Source of the DNA: Anaerolineales bacterium
GTDB lineage: Bacteria; Chloroflexota; Anaerolineae; Anaerolineales; UBA4823
NCBI GenBank assembly: GCA_003105035.1
Contig: PQAL01000003.1
Coordinates: 186,001 to 250,000, forward strand
Direction of reading: 5' to 3'
Length of the DNA: 64,000 bases
Both the position numbers and the translations under genes were made by a program. This document shows positions 38,285 through 46,964 of this stretch, piece by piece. Each line of letters starts with the position of its first letter. The first letter of the stretch is position 1. The notes below the pieces were generated by a model. The model worked only from the letters and a program-made list of their open reading frames with translations, had not been told where the DNA came from and searched no databases.

Positions 38285-38318
38285 AAAGAGTGGACCAGTC
38301 AACGCCAGTCCACTCTTT
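38285..38318 (-). terminator. Rho-independent terminator
   Basis: A perfect 11-bp stem (AAAGAGTGGAC / GTCCACTCTTT) with a 12-base loop is followed on the minus strand by TCATTTTCTC. It ends the membrane protein gene at 38337-39443. Confidence 0.75.
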
Positions 38319-38336
38319 AGCGAGTTGATGGGTATA

Positions 38337-39443
38337 TTACTGCTTCTGCCAGATAGCCAGCTCAAGCACCAGCGAATCGAAGTAGCTGTTCTCGGGCATG
38401 GCGCCCTGGCCGTAAGCCATGTCGACCACACGTGCCACCAATCGCAAGGTGGCAGTTTCCAGGATCGTTTGCCCACCGGCAACAGCCTGGAATGGCTCAC
38501 CCTTGGCTTCCAGCTTCTGGCGAATGGTCGGGTCGTTGAAGGCGTGATCGCTCATCAGCACCTTGGTCACCGTCTGGATGTCATTCTTGTCGAACAGCCA
38601 GACCTCAAAAGCGGTGACTTTCTTGGGAACACCTACCCCGATGGTCTCGGAAATCCCCACACCACACTCGCCCAGGAATTCACCTGAAGGCGAATCGATG
38701 CTGAATGAGTCATCGAACAGGTCATCGCCGGCCTTATAGGAAGCCATAAACTGCACCATGGGGGCTTGCTCGGAGGTCGCCGGGTAATTGGTCCACTCAG
38801 TTGGGGCCACTTCTTCGGACGAGATTGTTTCCATACTGGGGGCAGTAGGGGCATTCTTCTTGCGGTTCTGTAGGACGAGATAAGCTACAAGCGCGGCACC
38901 CACCAGGAGGGTGATCACGCAAAACACGATCAGCAAAGTGCCAAGGTTGGATTTTCCAGTAGTCGTCCCGGCAGCTGTGGGTGCTACACCTGGTGCGGTG
39001 GTGGTAGGTATCACACCGGGTGCGGTGGTTTGTGCAGGTAGTTGGGCGGGGGCTGAAACCGCAGCACCGTATTGAACAATCAGATTAGGGTCGATATTAC
39101 CGGGTGAAGACTGCACCGCTGCCAGGACAGTCGGTCCAAATTCCCCCAGGGCGTCATATTCGGCTTTAGCGGTGGCGGCATCACCTGTGGCGCCGTAGGA
39201 AATGATCGACATCCGCATCCACCAGTCTTGGTAACCGGGGTGCATGTTAGAGGGGGCAGCATCATACCACTGGACAGGCCACAACCACCAGCCTAATACC
39301 ACCAACCCGACAAATAATCCCACCACCAGGCCTAGGATACCAGTCACCAGTGGTTTCTGGGCATACTCACGCGCCTGGTCGGCTAGGGATTGCGGTGTTG
39401 GAGGTTGATCCATCTGTAATTGATCCAGCTGATTATCGTCCAT
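38337..39443 (-). CDS. Two-helix membrane protein, unknown function
   Basis: I do not recognise this 368-residue protein. TM1 is at 33-55 (GILGLVVGLFVGLVVLGWWL). Residues 56-167 follow, probably extracytoplasmic, with a Pro/Thr/Ala-rich linker at 130-160. TM2 is at 168-190, and a cytoplasmic or soluble C-terminal domain at about 205-368 ends in SLVLELAIWQKQ. The C-terminal domain has the most ordered look (FSIDSPSGEFLGECGVGISETIG). The layout suggests a membrane-anchored scaffold rather than an enzyme. It is monocistronic with its own terminator. Confidence 0.75.
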   Translation of the reverse strand: MDDNQLDQLQMDQPPTPQSLADQAREYAQKPLVTGILGLVVGLFVGLVVLGWWLWPVQWYDAAPSNMHPGYQDWWMRMSIISYGATGDAATAKAEYDALGEFGPTVLAAVQSSPGNIDPNLIVQYGAAVSAPAQLPAQTTAPGVIPTTTAPGVAPTAAGTTTGKSNLGTLLIVFCVITLLVGAALVAYLVLQNRKKNAPTAPSMETISSEEVAPTEWTNYPATSEQAPMVQFMASYKAGDDLFDDSFSIDSPSGEFLGECGVGISETIGVGVPKKVTAFEVWLFDKNDIQTVTKVLMSDHAFNDPTIRQKLEAKGEPFQAVAGGQTILETATLRLVARVVDMAYGQGAMPENSYFDSLVLELAIWQKQ

Positions 39444-39940
39444 GGCTAATCTCCTGGCCTAAAATTCTAATGGGAAGATAGGCAAAATTTCAAGTAAGGA
39501 TGAGTACAACGGTTCTAATTTTAGACCAATGTGGTGAAAAATGCAACTATCTTTGACCAATGCAGAGAAGTTGCAAGAGAAATGCCAGGTGGATAGCACA
39601 GAAGTAGAAATGCATAATATTTTTATGCGGAAATTCTCGGGAACAGGGTGTGGCAACCACTTAATTCGATCTTTCTAATGTTTAACAGACTGTTTCGAGG
39701 ACTGGTGGGTGTTAACATGAAGCTACACCGCATTCTTGCACGTACGTCAGCGTGTTCAGCGCCGCTGAGCGGGGACGTGGGAATGTAGGTGAGGCATTAT
39801 CGTAGAGGCGCCCATGTGGACGCCTCTACCTTATTAAATGCTTAGCTACGCACACCAGCCAGGATTAACCAAATTTGCCCTTTCTCCCTTGAGTTGAATT
39901 ATACTAATCCTGATTTACCAAATGACATCTTGGAAAATTT
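39444..39940. other. Gene-poor region, 497 bp
   Basis: No supported gene. It contains the palindrome at 39802-39829 and borders the YfhO remnant; short frames here look accidental. Confidence 0.6.
39802..39829. repeat. Palindromic repeat, copy 1
   Basis: GTAGAGGCG (39802-39810) pairs with CGCCTCTAC (39821-39829). Three more pairs in the centre extend it with one mismatch. A related palindrome is at 40504-40532, on the other side of the YfhO remnant. There is no T-run, so this is likely an extragenic repeat rather than a terminator. Confidence 0.6.
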
Positions 39941-40470
39941 ATGCGTAATAAGGGCTGGAACACTGATCTGCTCCCATTAGTTATCATCGTACTGCTTCCA
40001 CTTTTAATGATTGGAGGGGCAGTGGTTCCGCAACGAACCTTATTACCCGCCGATGTATTATCCAACTATCCTGCCTGGCAGGGGGTTGTGGACGGCCGAA
40101 AGGATTCCAATGGTTTACTGGGCGATGATATCCTGCAGTTTTATCCATGGCATAACCTGGCTTACGCAGCTGCCCAAGCTACGGGCAGTTTCCCACTTTG
40201 GAACCCTTATGAGCTGACCGGCCAGCCTTTGGTCGCCAACGCACAATCAGCCTTATATTATCCACCGAATATTTTGTTGCACTGGGTCAGGCCGGAAGTT
40301 AATGGATGCCATTCCTTGATTTTTTGCTTCACAGTGCCACCCTTGCAGAAGGTGGGCGACCCATGGGGGAACAAATGCGCTTTACGCGCCTGACTGGCGT
40401 ATCAACCTGACTACCCTGGTAACTTTAGCGTGTGTGGCCTGATCGTTCTTGTTTTCCCGGGGACTTTCGA
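39941..40470 (+). pseudogene. YfhO-like membrane protein, decayed
   Basis: A 150-residue frame (39941-40393) starts as a YfhO-type GT-C membrane protein: TM1, then LLPADVLSNYPAW, DDILQFYPWHNLAY and GSFPLWNPYELTG up to YPPNILLHWV. It then loses all similarity and stops, while family members run to 700 or more residues. In another frame at about 40358-40470, YAPDWRINLTTLVTLACVA followed by TGA looks like the C-terminal helix of such a protein. The simplest reading is a large internal deletion plus frameshift. Palindromic repeats lie on each side. Confidence 0.65.
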
Positions 40471-40503
40471 GATATATAGGATTTATACTAAAAAGGGATA
40501 AAC

Positions 40504-40532
40504 GAAGAGACGCCCCAATGAGACGTCTCTTC
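40504..40532. repeat. Palindromic repeat, copy 2, possibly also the topA terminator
   Basis: GAAGAGACG (40504-40512) pairs with CGTCTCTTC (40524-40532) around an 11-base centre. It resembles the palindrome at 39802-39829 in arm sequence and spacing. It lies 35 bases after the topA stop; on the minus strand TTTTT occurs eight bases beyond the stem. Confidence 0.55.
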
Positions 40533-40566
40533 AAAAATTAACTTCTATCCGGGTGTAACTTCAGTT

Positions 40567-42873
40567 TTATTTCTCCACTTCGACGGCCTCTTCCACAGTG
40601 ACCTGGTCAAGGGGGAAGACTGTTTCGCATGACAAGCACTGGGCTTGATTCTTATTAGCCACCACCAGCATGCCTCCGCACTCAGGGCAGTGGTGAGAGA
40701 GGGGCAACTTCCAGGAAGTGAAGTCGCAGCTCGGGTAGTTGGCGCAGCCATAGAACGTGCGGCCTTTACGGGTCTTACGGGACACGATATCTCCGCCGTC
40801 CTTTGGGCAGGTTACCCCGATCTTCTCCAGCCAGGCTTCGGTATGGCGGCAATCGGGGAATCCGCTGCAGCTAATGAACTTGCCATAGCGCCCGTAGCGA
40901 ATGACCAGCTCTTTGCCACAGTCAGGGCACATCCTGCCGATGGGTTCAGGACCCATATTCAACTCGGGCATCTGCTTCTCAGCCAATACTACCTGCTCGG
41001 CAAACGGCTCGTAGAATTCTCGTATTGAAGAAACCCAATCACGCTTGCCTTCGGCGATCAGGTCAAGGTCTTCTTCCATTTTAGCGGTGAAACCGTAATC
41101 TACCACCTCGGGGAAATGCTCGGTGATCAGATCGTTCACCAGCACGCCGGTCTCGGTGGGGGAAAGGCGCTTGGCATCACGCACTACGTAACCGCGCTGC
41201 TGGATGGTGCCTAGGATGGGTGCGTAGGTGGAAGGTCGACCAATGCCATACTCCTCCAGGGTGCGCACCAGGGTGGCTTCGGTGTAGCGAGGTGGGGGTT
41301 GGGTGAAGTGCTGCTCTGGGAGTAATTTCACCAGCTTCTGATTCTGACCTTCGGCAATGCCGGCCGGGATGCGGGCATTCTCCTCCTCTTCCGAAACCTG
41401 GTCTTCATCTTTGGCTTCTTCATACACCACCAGGAAGCCAACGAACTTGACCGTTGAACCGGAGGCGCGCAGCAGGTACTCGTGTGCAGGAGATTTTCCA
41501 GTCACTTCCACCGAAAGGGTGTCGAATACGGCTGATTCCATCTGGGAGGCAACGAAGCGCTGCCAGATTAATTGATACAGCCTGAGCTGATCGCGGTTCA
41601 GGAACTCCTTGATGCTGTCGGGTTGGCGCATGACGGAAGTCGGGCGGACAGCCTCATGTGCTTCCTGGGCGCCTTTGGCTTTAGTGGCATATTTGGGCGG
41701 TTCAGGGGGCAGGAAGCTATTCCCGTATCGCTCGGCGATAAATTCCCTGGCTTCCGCCTGAGCAGTCTCGGCCACATTAGTCGAGTCGGTACGCATATAA
41801 GTGATGAGGCCCACGGCACCTTCACCCAGGTCAATGCCCTCGTAAAGTTGCTGGGCCAATGCCATAGTGCGCCGGGCGGTATAGCCCAGGCGGCGGGAGG
41901 CTTCCTGCTGCATGGTGCTGGTGGTGAAGGGCGCGGAGGGTTTGCGCCGCCGCTCGCCTCGCTTGATCCTGGAAATGATATAGCTCGAAGCTTCCATGTC
42001 CTCCAGGATCGGCTGGACTTCTGCCTGTTTCCCCAGCACAGGGTCGGCTTCATCGACCTTGGCCAACTTGGCAATAAAGGTTTCCTTGAGCTTCTCAGGG
42101 CGCAGCTCGGCAGCGATCGACCAATACTCGACTGGATTGAAAGCCTCGATCTCACGCTCGCGTTCAACCACCAGGCGTAATGCCACCGACTGGACGCGCC
42201 CGGCTGAGAGGCGGCTGCGTACCTTGCGCCATAACAGCGGGCTCAGGTTGTAGCCTACCAAACGGTCGAGGATACGGCGGGCTTGCTGGGCATCCACCAG
42301 ATCCATGTCGATGCCGCGTGGGTGAGCGAACGCTTCGGCAATGGCGGGCTCAGTGATCTCGTGAAACACCACGCGCTGGGTGCGTTTTTGCTCGATCTTG
42401 GCTGACTCGAGCAAATGCCAGGCAATCGCCTCGCCCTCGCGGTCGGGGTCGGTAGCCAGGTAGATCTCAGCATGTGACTTAGCCAGGGCCTGGATCTCTT
42501 TAACCACTGGGCGTTTCTCATTAGGCACCCGGTATTTGGGGGCAAAGTCGTGCTCTACGTCCACCGAAAGCTGCGAATGCAGCAGGTCGCGCACATGCCC
42601 CACCGAGGCCTTGACGGTGTAGCCTTTGCCGAGGAAGCGCCCTACTGTGCGCGCTTTGGCAGGGCTTTCGACAATGACCAGCTTGCCCTTGCGGTTTTCA
42701 CCCTTCTTGGGAGCGATCAAGCCTTCGTGGGCTGGGGTATTGCCCATGCGGAACAGGGTCGTCCCACACACCGGGCAGGTGCCCTTCGAAGCCGGGGTAC
42801 CGTTAGTGGTAAAGACCGGCTGGGGATCTGTAATCTCGCGTTTCGTGCGACATTTTACACAATAAGCATCCAA
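40567..42873 (-). CDS. topA: DNA topoisomerase I with N-terminal zinc ribbon
   Basis: This 768-residue type IA topoisomerase has a Toprim domain beginning KLVIVESPAKARTVGRFLG and the cleavage tyrosine Y359 in LITYMRTDST. Three C-terminal zinc-ribbon modules start CPDCGKELV, CPKDGGDIV and CPECGGMLV. The unusual part is residues 1-60, a small four-cysteine unit (CVKC ... CPVC) like DUF5679, placed before Toprim. It relaxes negative supercoils. The start is an ATG with AGGAGG about eight bases upstream. dprA lies 70 bases upstream; this pairing is common in bacteria. Confidence 0.96.
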   Translation of the reverse strand: MDAYCVKCRTKREITDPQPVFTTNGTPASKGTCPVCGTTLFRMGNTPAHEGLIAPKKGENRKGKLVIVESPAKARTVGRFLGKGYTVKASVGHVRDLLHSQLSVDVEHDFAPKYRVPNEKRPVVKEIQALAKSHAEIYLATDPDREGEAIAWHLLESAKIEQKRTQRVVFHEITEPAIAEAFAHPRGIDMDLVDAQQARRILDRLVGYNLSPLLWRKVRSRLSAGRVQSVALRLVVEREREIEAFNPVEYWSIAAELRPEKLKETFIAKLAKVDEADPVLGKQAEVQPILEDMEASSYIISRIKRGERRRKPSAPFTTSTMQQEASRRLGYTARRTMALAQQLYEGIDLGEGAVGLITYMRTDSTNVAETAQAEAREFIAERYGNSFLPPEPPKYATKAKGAQEAHEAVRPTSVMRQPDSIKEFLNRDQLRLYQLIWQRFVASQMESAVFDTLSVEVTGKSPAHEYLLRASGSTVKFVGFLVVYEEAKDEDQVSEEEENARIPAGIAEGQNQKLVKLLPEQHFTQPPPRYTEATLVRTLEEYGIGRPSTYAPILGTIQQRGYVVRDAKRLSPTETGVLVNDLITEHFPEVVDYGFTAKMEEDLDLIAEGKRDWVSSIREFYEPFAEQVVLAEKQMPELNMGPEPIGRMCPDCGKELVIRYGRYGKFISCSGFPDCRHTEAWLEKIGVTCPKDGGDIVSRKTRKGRTFYGCANYPSCDFTSWKLPLSHHCPECGGMLVVANKNQAQCLSCETVFPLDQVTVEEAVEVEK

Positions 42874-42942
42874 AGTAAACCTCCTGGTTCATTAACAACA
42901 ATTTCCAATATCAATAGCATCCAAGCGGATGCAAAGATAGCC

Positions 42943-44052
42943 TCAGGCTTCGTAATTTCCAGTTTCTTCTCTGACCGCAACGTAATTCATGCCACCCACC
43001 TGGCGTACCATGCCCTTTAGCTCCATCATTGCCAGGGTGGCTGAGACGGTCTCAATGGGCATGCCAGCTTGCATGCGGATCTCGTCCACGTACATGGGCT
43101 GCTGCGAGAGCAGCTTGTAAAGGCTGACCTCCACCGGATCGGTAGGCAGGCTCACACGCGCTGCCTGGTGCTCAGTAACCATGGTCAGGTTGAGGGCTTC
43201 CAGCACATCCTGTGGATTAAGCAGCGGCTGAGCGCCATCGCGGATCAACCGGTTAGTTCCCTTGCTCTGTGGGGCAGTGATGTTCCCGGGCACGGCAAAC
43301 ACATCGCGTCCTTGCTCGGCAGCGAAAGTGGCGGTGATGAGCGCTCCGGAAGTCTCTCCGGCTTCCACGATAATCACTGCCAAAGAAAGCCCGGAGATGA
43401 TGCGGTTGCGGGGCGGGAAGTTCACCCCATCAGGTTGGGTGCCAAGGGCGTAATCACTTATCAGGGCACCGTGTTCCATGATCTGGGCAGCCAGCTTGCG
43501 ATTCTCGGGTGGGTAGACCTGGTCGACACCATTTCCCAGCACTGCCAGGGTACGTCCTCCGGCATTGAGGGCTGCCTGGTGAGCCACCGAATCAACACCA
43601 CGCGCCAGCCCGCTCACCACGGTAACACCGCTATGCGCCAGCACCGTGGCAACATCCTCAGCCACCTGACGTCCATATGCCGTCACCTTGCGCGTTCCAA
43701 CGATGGCAACCGCCCATTCATCTTCCGCCTGCAGGGAACCCCTCACGTAGAGCACCGGTGGCGGCTGGTCAATCTCCTTCAGATGAGACGGGTAAGCCTC
43801 GTCTTCCCAGGTGAGTACCTGCACCCCTAAAGACTGGATGCGCTCCCAAACTTGCTCCAGGTCGACATCCTTGCGAAACCTCTGGAAGGATGCGACAATT
43901 TTCTGGCTTAGCCCGGCACTTTGCAGGGCTTCGGGGGAGGCATTCCAGGCAGATTCGGCAGAGCCGAAGACATCCAACAGGGCCTTGAAGCGCACTGCAC
44001 CAATGCCCTTGACCATGTTGAGGCCTATCCAGTACAGGCGCGGGTCAACCAA
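42943..44052 (-). CDS. dprA: DNA-processing protein DprA
   Basis: This 369-residue protein has an N-terminal helix-hairpin-helix region (GIGAVRFKALLDVFG), the Rossmann-like core with AIVGTRKVTAYG, SGLARGVDSVAHQAAL and NRIISGLS, and a C-terminal winged-helix domain (residues about 305-365). It loads RecA onto incoming single-stranded DNA during transformation. It is separated by two bases from rimM and lies in the ffh-topA operon. recA is also in this window, but not linked. Confidence 0.95.
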   Translation of the reverse strand: MVDPRLYWIGLNMVKGIGAVRFKALLDVFGSAESAWNASPEALQSAGLSQKIVASFQRFRKDVDLEQVWERIQSLGVQVLTWEDEAYPSHLKEIDQPPPVLYVRGSLQAEDEWAVAIVGTRKVTAYGRQVAEDVATVLAHSGVTVVSGLARGVDSVAHQAALNAGGRTLAVLGNGVDQVYPPENRKLAAQIMEHGALISDYALGTQPDGVNFPPRNRIISGLSLAVIIVEAGETSGALITATFAAEQGRDVFAVPGNITAPQSKGTNRLIRDGAQPLLNPQDVLEALNLTMVTEHQAARVSLPTDPVEVSLYKLLSQQPMYVDEIRMQAGMPIETVSATLAMMELKGMVRQVGGMNYVAVREETGNYEA

Positions 44053-44054
44053 GC

Positions 44055-44627
44055 TTATGGCTCCTCCTGGAGCATCCCGGGGATAAGGTGCACGGTTATC
44101 TCACCAGCCTCCAGGTCAATATCCTGTATAAAGGTATCGTTGACCGGGATGAGCACCTCCGGCCCCGCCTCAGGGCGGACCACCAGCACATCACTGGCAG
44201 GTGCCTCGAGGATCTCGGTCACTACGCCCAGGCTGAGGCCGCCATCGCTGATGACCCGCAGGTCGATCAGCTCGTGATGGTAATACTCGCCTTCTTCTAA
44301 GGCCGGGCGGTCATCCTGCCTCACATACAAGATCCGGTTGCGCAGCACACCTACCTCTTCCGGGGTGGTATAGCCTTGAAGGGTGAGCAGCAGGCCTTGA
44401 TGGTGTGGGCGGCATTTCAGCAGGGTCACCTCGCCGGTAGGTTTTTCCAAGTAGAGAAGCGTGCCTGGCCGAAGGCGCTCGGGAAAGTCGGTGTACACCT
44501 CCATCAGGATCTCACCACGAACCCCGTGGGGGTGCCGGAGCTTACCCACTGCTAAGAACGCAGGCTCGCCGGGCAGTGGCGAGCCTGCAGCGTTCAAGGG
44601 CGCTGAAGCAGAACGCTTGCGTGTCAT
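44055..44627 (-). CDS. rimM: Ribosome maturation factor RimM
   Basis: This 190-residue protein has the RimM N-terminal beta-barrel (VGKLRHPHGVRGEILMEVY) and the C-terminal PRC-barrel (YYHHELIDLRV, then GVVTEILEAPASDVLVV). About 20 extra residues precede the core. It helps 30S head assembly by binding S19. The ATG overlaps the khpA stop (ATGA). Confidence 0.95.
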   Translation of the reverse strand: MTRKRSASAPLNAAGSPLPGEPAFLAVGKLRHPHGVRGEILMEVYTDFPERLRPGTLLYLEKPTGEVTLLKCRPHHQGLLLTLQGYTTPEEVGVLRNRILYVRQDDRPALEEGEYYHHELIDLRVISDGGLSLGVVTEILEAPASDVLVVRPEAGPEVLIPVNDTFIQDIDLEAGEITVHLIPGMLQEEP

Positions 44628-44860
44628 TGCGGATCTTCAACGTCCAAATAAGCCTGTTTGCCTGTGCGAGAAGCGGATACGTTGAGCAGCATACGCATGG
44701 CGTTTGCCACGCGTCCCTGCCTGCCAATCACCCGCCCCATATCTTCCTTGGCAACTTTCAGCTTCAGATAAATTTTGCCCCCATGTTGCTCCTGGCTGAC
44801 GCGCACCTGGGTAGGGTCATCCACCAATGAGGAGGCAATAAATTCGATGAGCTCTTTCAT
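44624..44860 (-). CDS. khpA: KH-domain RNA-binding protein KhpA
   Basis: This 78-residue protein is a single KH domain, with the GxxG loop in GRVIGRQGR. The ATG at 44860 is preferred to an upstream in-frame start at 44887, because GGAG lies at a good distance and the family begins MKELIEFIA. It binds structured RNA and probably works with KhpB in cell-wall or ribosome control. It lies between rpsP and rimM as in Gram-positive bacteria. Confidence 0.93.
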   Translation of the reverse strand: MKELIEFIASSLVDDPTQVRVSQEQHGGKIYLKLKVAKEDMGRVIGRQGRVANAMRMLLNVSASRTGKQAYLDVEDPQ

Positions 44861-44965
44861 CCCATACTCCTTGATCCCTGGGTGCATGGCGAGTCAGGGC
44901 GACCATCACCATGGCCCATAAGCGTCCGAAACCACCCGGAGAATTGCTAGAACCCTGGCGGGTGC

Positions 44966-45313
44966 TTACTTGCGCTGGCTGGTCTGTCGGCTCAGCTGGC
45001 GGGCATCCTGGGCCGTTTTGGCTTCTGCCAGCAAAACCTCAAGTGGTTCACCAGCTTTGTAACGCACAAAGCGATCCAGCAAACCGCTGGTTCGGAACAG
45101 CTTATTTACCGATTCACTGGGCTGGGCACCATGGCTGATCCAGTCATAGATGCGATCCTCTGCCAGCTCGATCGTCTCAGGCTGGGTCCGGGGATTATAG
45201 AACCCCAGGATTTCCAGGAACCGCCCATCGCGGGGGTGTTCAATGTCAGCCGCGACAATGCGGTAACTGGGCTGTTTTTTTGCTCCTACACGGCGTAAAC
45301 GAATACGTACCAT
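44966..45313 (-). CDS. rpsP: 30S ribosomal protein S16
   Basis: This protein of about 115 residues begins MVRIRLRRVGAKKQPSYRIV, the invariant S16 start, so the ATG at 45313 is taken and not the TTG at 45334. The central part (DGRFLEILGFYNP) is conserved; the C-terminal 35 residues are longer and more variable than in E. coli. It lies downstream of ffh and upstream of khpA. Confidence 0.97.
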   Translation of the reverse strand: MVRIRLRRVGAKKQPSYRIVAADIEHPRDGRFLEILGFYNPRTQPETIELAEDRIYDWISHGAQPSESVNKLFRTSGLLDRFVRYKAGEPLEVLLAEAKTAQDARQLSRQTSQRK

Positions 45314-45450
45314 TTTGAAACCAATCTCCTTCAATCTAAATAATGTTTGTAGTCAGTGTTCCTGGGTATCGTACCCGGTGAAATGAAAGGGCGCGGAAGG
45401 GACGCGGCCACCGGGGTAAATCCCCAGACGATACGGGTGCTCCCGTACCG

Positions 45451-46773
45451 TTATCCAAACAAGCGTGGCATCCCACGCATGCCAGATTTCTTAATGTTTT
45501 TAAACAGCTTCTGCGCTTCACGGTACTGCTTGATCAGGCGGTTAACATCCTGGACCTGTGTCCCAGAGCCGCTAGCAATGCGCCGGCGGCGGCTGGCATT
45601 CAGCACGTCCGGGAAGCGGCGCTCCTTGGGGGTCATCGAGTTAATGATGGCCTCCGTCATTTTAAGCTGTTTTTCGGCATCCTTAGGGTCAATCTGGCGA
45701 GCCATTTGGCCCATGCCGCCAGGCAGCATTTCCAGCACCTGGGCGATCGGCCCCATCTTTCGTACTTGCCTGAGCTGGTTGGCAAAATCCTCAAGCGAGA
45801 ATTCGCCAGCCATCATGCGCTCAGCATCCTTTTGAGCCTGTTGCTGGTCAAAGGCAGCCTCGGCCCGTTCAATCAGACCCAGTACATCTCCCATGCCCAG
45901 GATGCGGGAAGCCAGGCGGTTCGGGTCGTAAACTTCGATGGCATCCATGGCTTCGCCTGTGCCGATATATTTGATCGGCACACCTGTGACGGAGCGGATG
46001 GAGATCGCCGCACCACCCCGGGCATCGCCGTCCATCTTGGTCAGGATCAAGCCAGTGAGCGATATAGCTTCACGGAAACCCTTGGCGATATTCACCGCTT
46101 CCTGACCAATCATCGAGTCAACCACCAGCAAGGTTTCAACCGGGTGAACCTTTTTGCTGATGGCAGTCAGCTCATCCATGAGGGCATTATCAAGCTGTGA
46201 ACGGCCTGCCGTATCTAATAATAAGACCGTACTGCCACCTTTTTGTCCTTTATCCAGGGCGCGCCATGCCAGGTCGGGTGGCTTCACCCCTGCTTCAAAA
46301 TATACCGGTACGCCCAGCTTCTCACCCAGGGTTTCAAGCTGCTTGACCGCTGCTGGTCGGTAAGGATCAGCCGCCACCAGCATCACGCGCTCACCCTGTG
46401 AGCGGAGTAGGCGAGCCAGCTTGCCGGCTGCAGTGGTCTTGCCTGAACCCTGCAGGCCTACCAGCATGACAACCACCGGACGAGGCCCAGCCAGATTGAG
46501 GCGCTCAGGCGCTCCAAGGGTGTTGATCAGCTCCTCATTGACAATTTTGATCACCTGCTGAGCCGGGTTGAGCGCTTTGGAAACCTCGACACCGATTGAG
46601 CGCTCACGGACGCGGGCGATAAAATCCTTCACCACGCCATAATTGACGTCGGCTTCGAGCAAAGCCAGGCGGACTTCACGCATGGCGATATCAACGTCAG
46701 CCGCCGAGAGCTTTCCCCGGCGGCGTAACTGCGTGAATACATTATTCAAGCGTTCAGTCAGGTTCTCAAACAC
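45451..46773 (-). CDS. ffh: Signal recognition particle GTPase Ffh
   Basis: This 440-residue protein has the N domain, the GTPase G domain with G1 GLQGSGKTTAAGKLA, DTAGRSQLD and TKMDGDARGG, and a Met-rich M domain (MLPGGMGQMA) that binds signal peptides and SRP RNA. It delivers ribosomes with nascent membrane proteins to FtsY. It is the first gene of the ffh-rpsP-khpA-rimM-dprA-topA series. The SRP RNA gene was not seen. Confidence 0.98.
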   Translation of the reverse strand: MFENLTERLNNVFTQLRRRGKLSAADVDIAMREVRLALLEADVNYGVVKDFIARVRERSIGVEVSKALNPAQQVIKIVNEELINTLGAPERLNLAGPRPVVVMLVGLQGSGKTTAAGKLARLLRSQGERVMLVAADPYRPAAVKQLETLGEKLGVPVYFEAGVKPPDLAWRALDKGQKGGSTVLLLDTAGRSQLDNALMDELTAISKKVHPVETLLVVDSMIGQEAVNIAKGFREAISLTGLILTKMDGDARGGAAISIRSVTGVPIKYIGTGEAMDAIEVYDPNRLASRILGMGDVLGLIERAEAAFDQQQAQKDAERMMAGEFSLEDFANQLRQVRKMGPIAQVLEMLPGGMGQMARQIDPKDAEKQLKMTEAIINSMTPKERRFPDVLNASRRRRIASGSGTQVQDVNRLIKQYREAQKLFKNIKKSGMRGMPRLFG

Positions 46774-46964
46774 AGGACTGCATTTTAGCGCCTAAGCGTG
46801 GAATGGTCAAGAGTAGATAATGAAGAGAGTCCAGCCGAAATGGACAAATATTGAATAGCTTTAGCCATGCCGCCAGGTAACGCAACTATAAGGGCAGCTA
46901 TGGGTTATACCACAATTAGATATATATTTGATTAAACAAATATCCTCGCCAAGGAGAAAACAAA

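Noticed and set aside
39802-39829. Palindrome as the terminator of an upstream gene
   Set aside because: No T-run on either side and no gene reading into it nearby.
40358-40470. In-frame TGA in the YfhO remnant read as selenocysteine
   Set aside because: No SECIS-like hairpin and no selenoprotein family match; decay is simpler.
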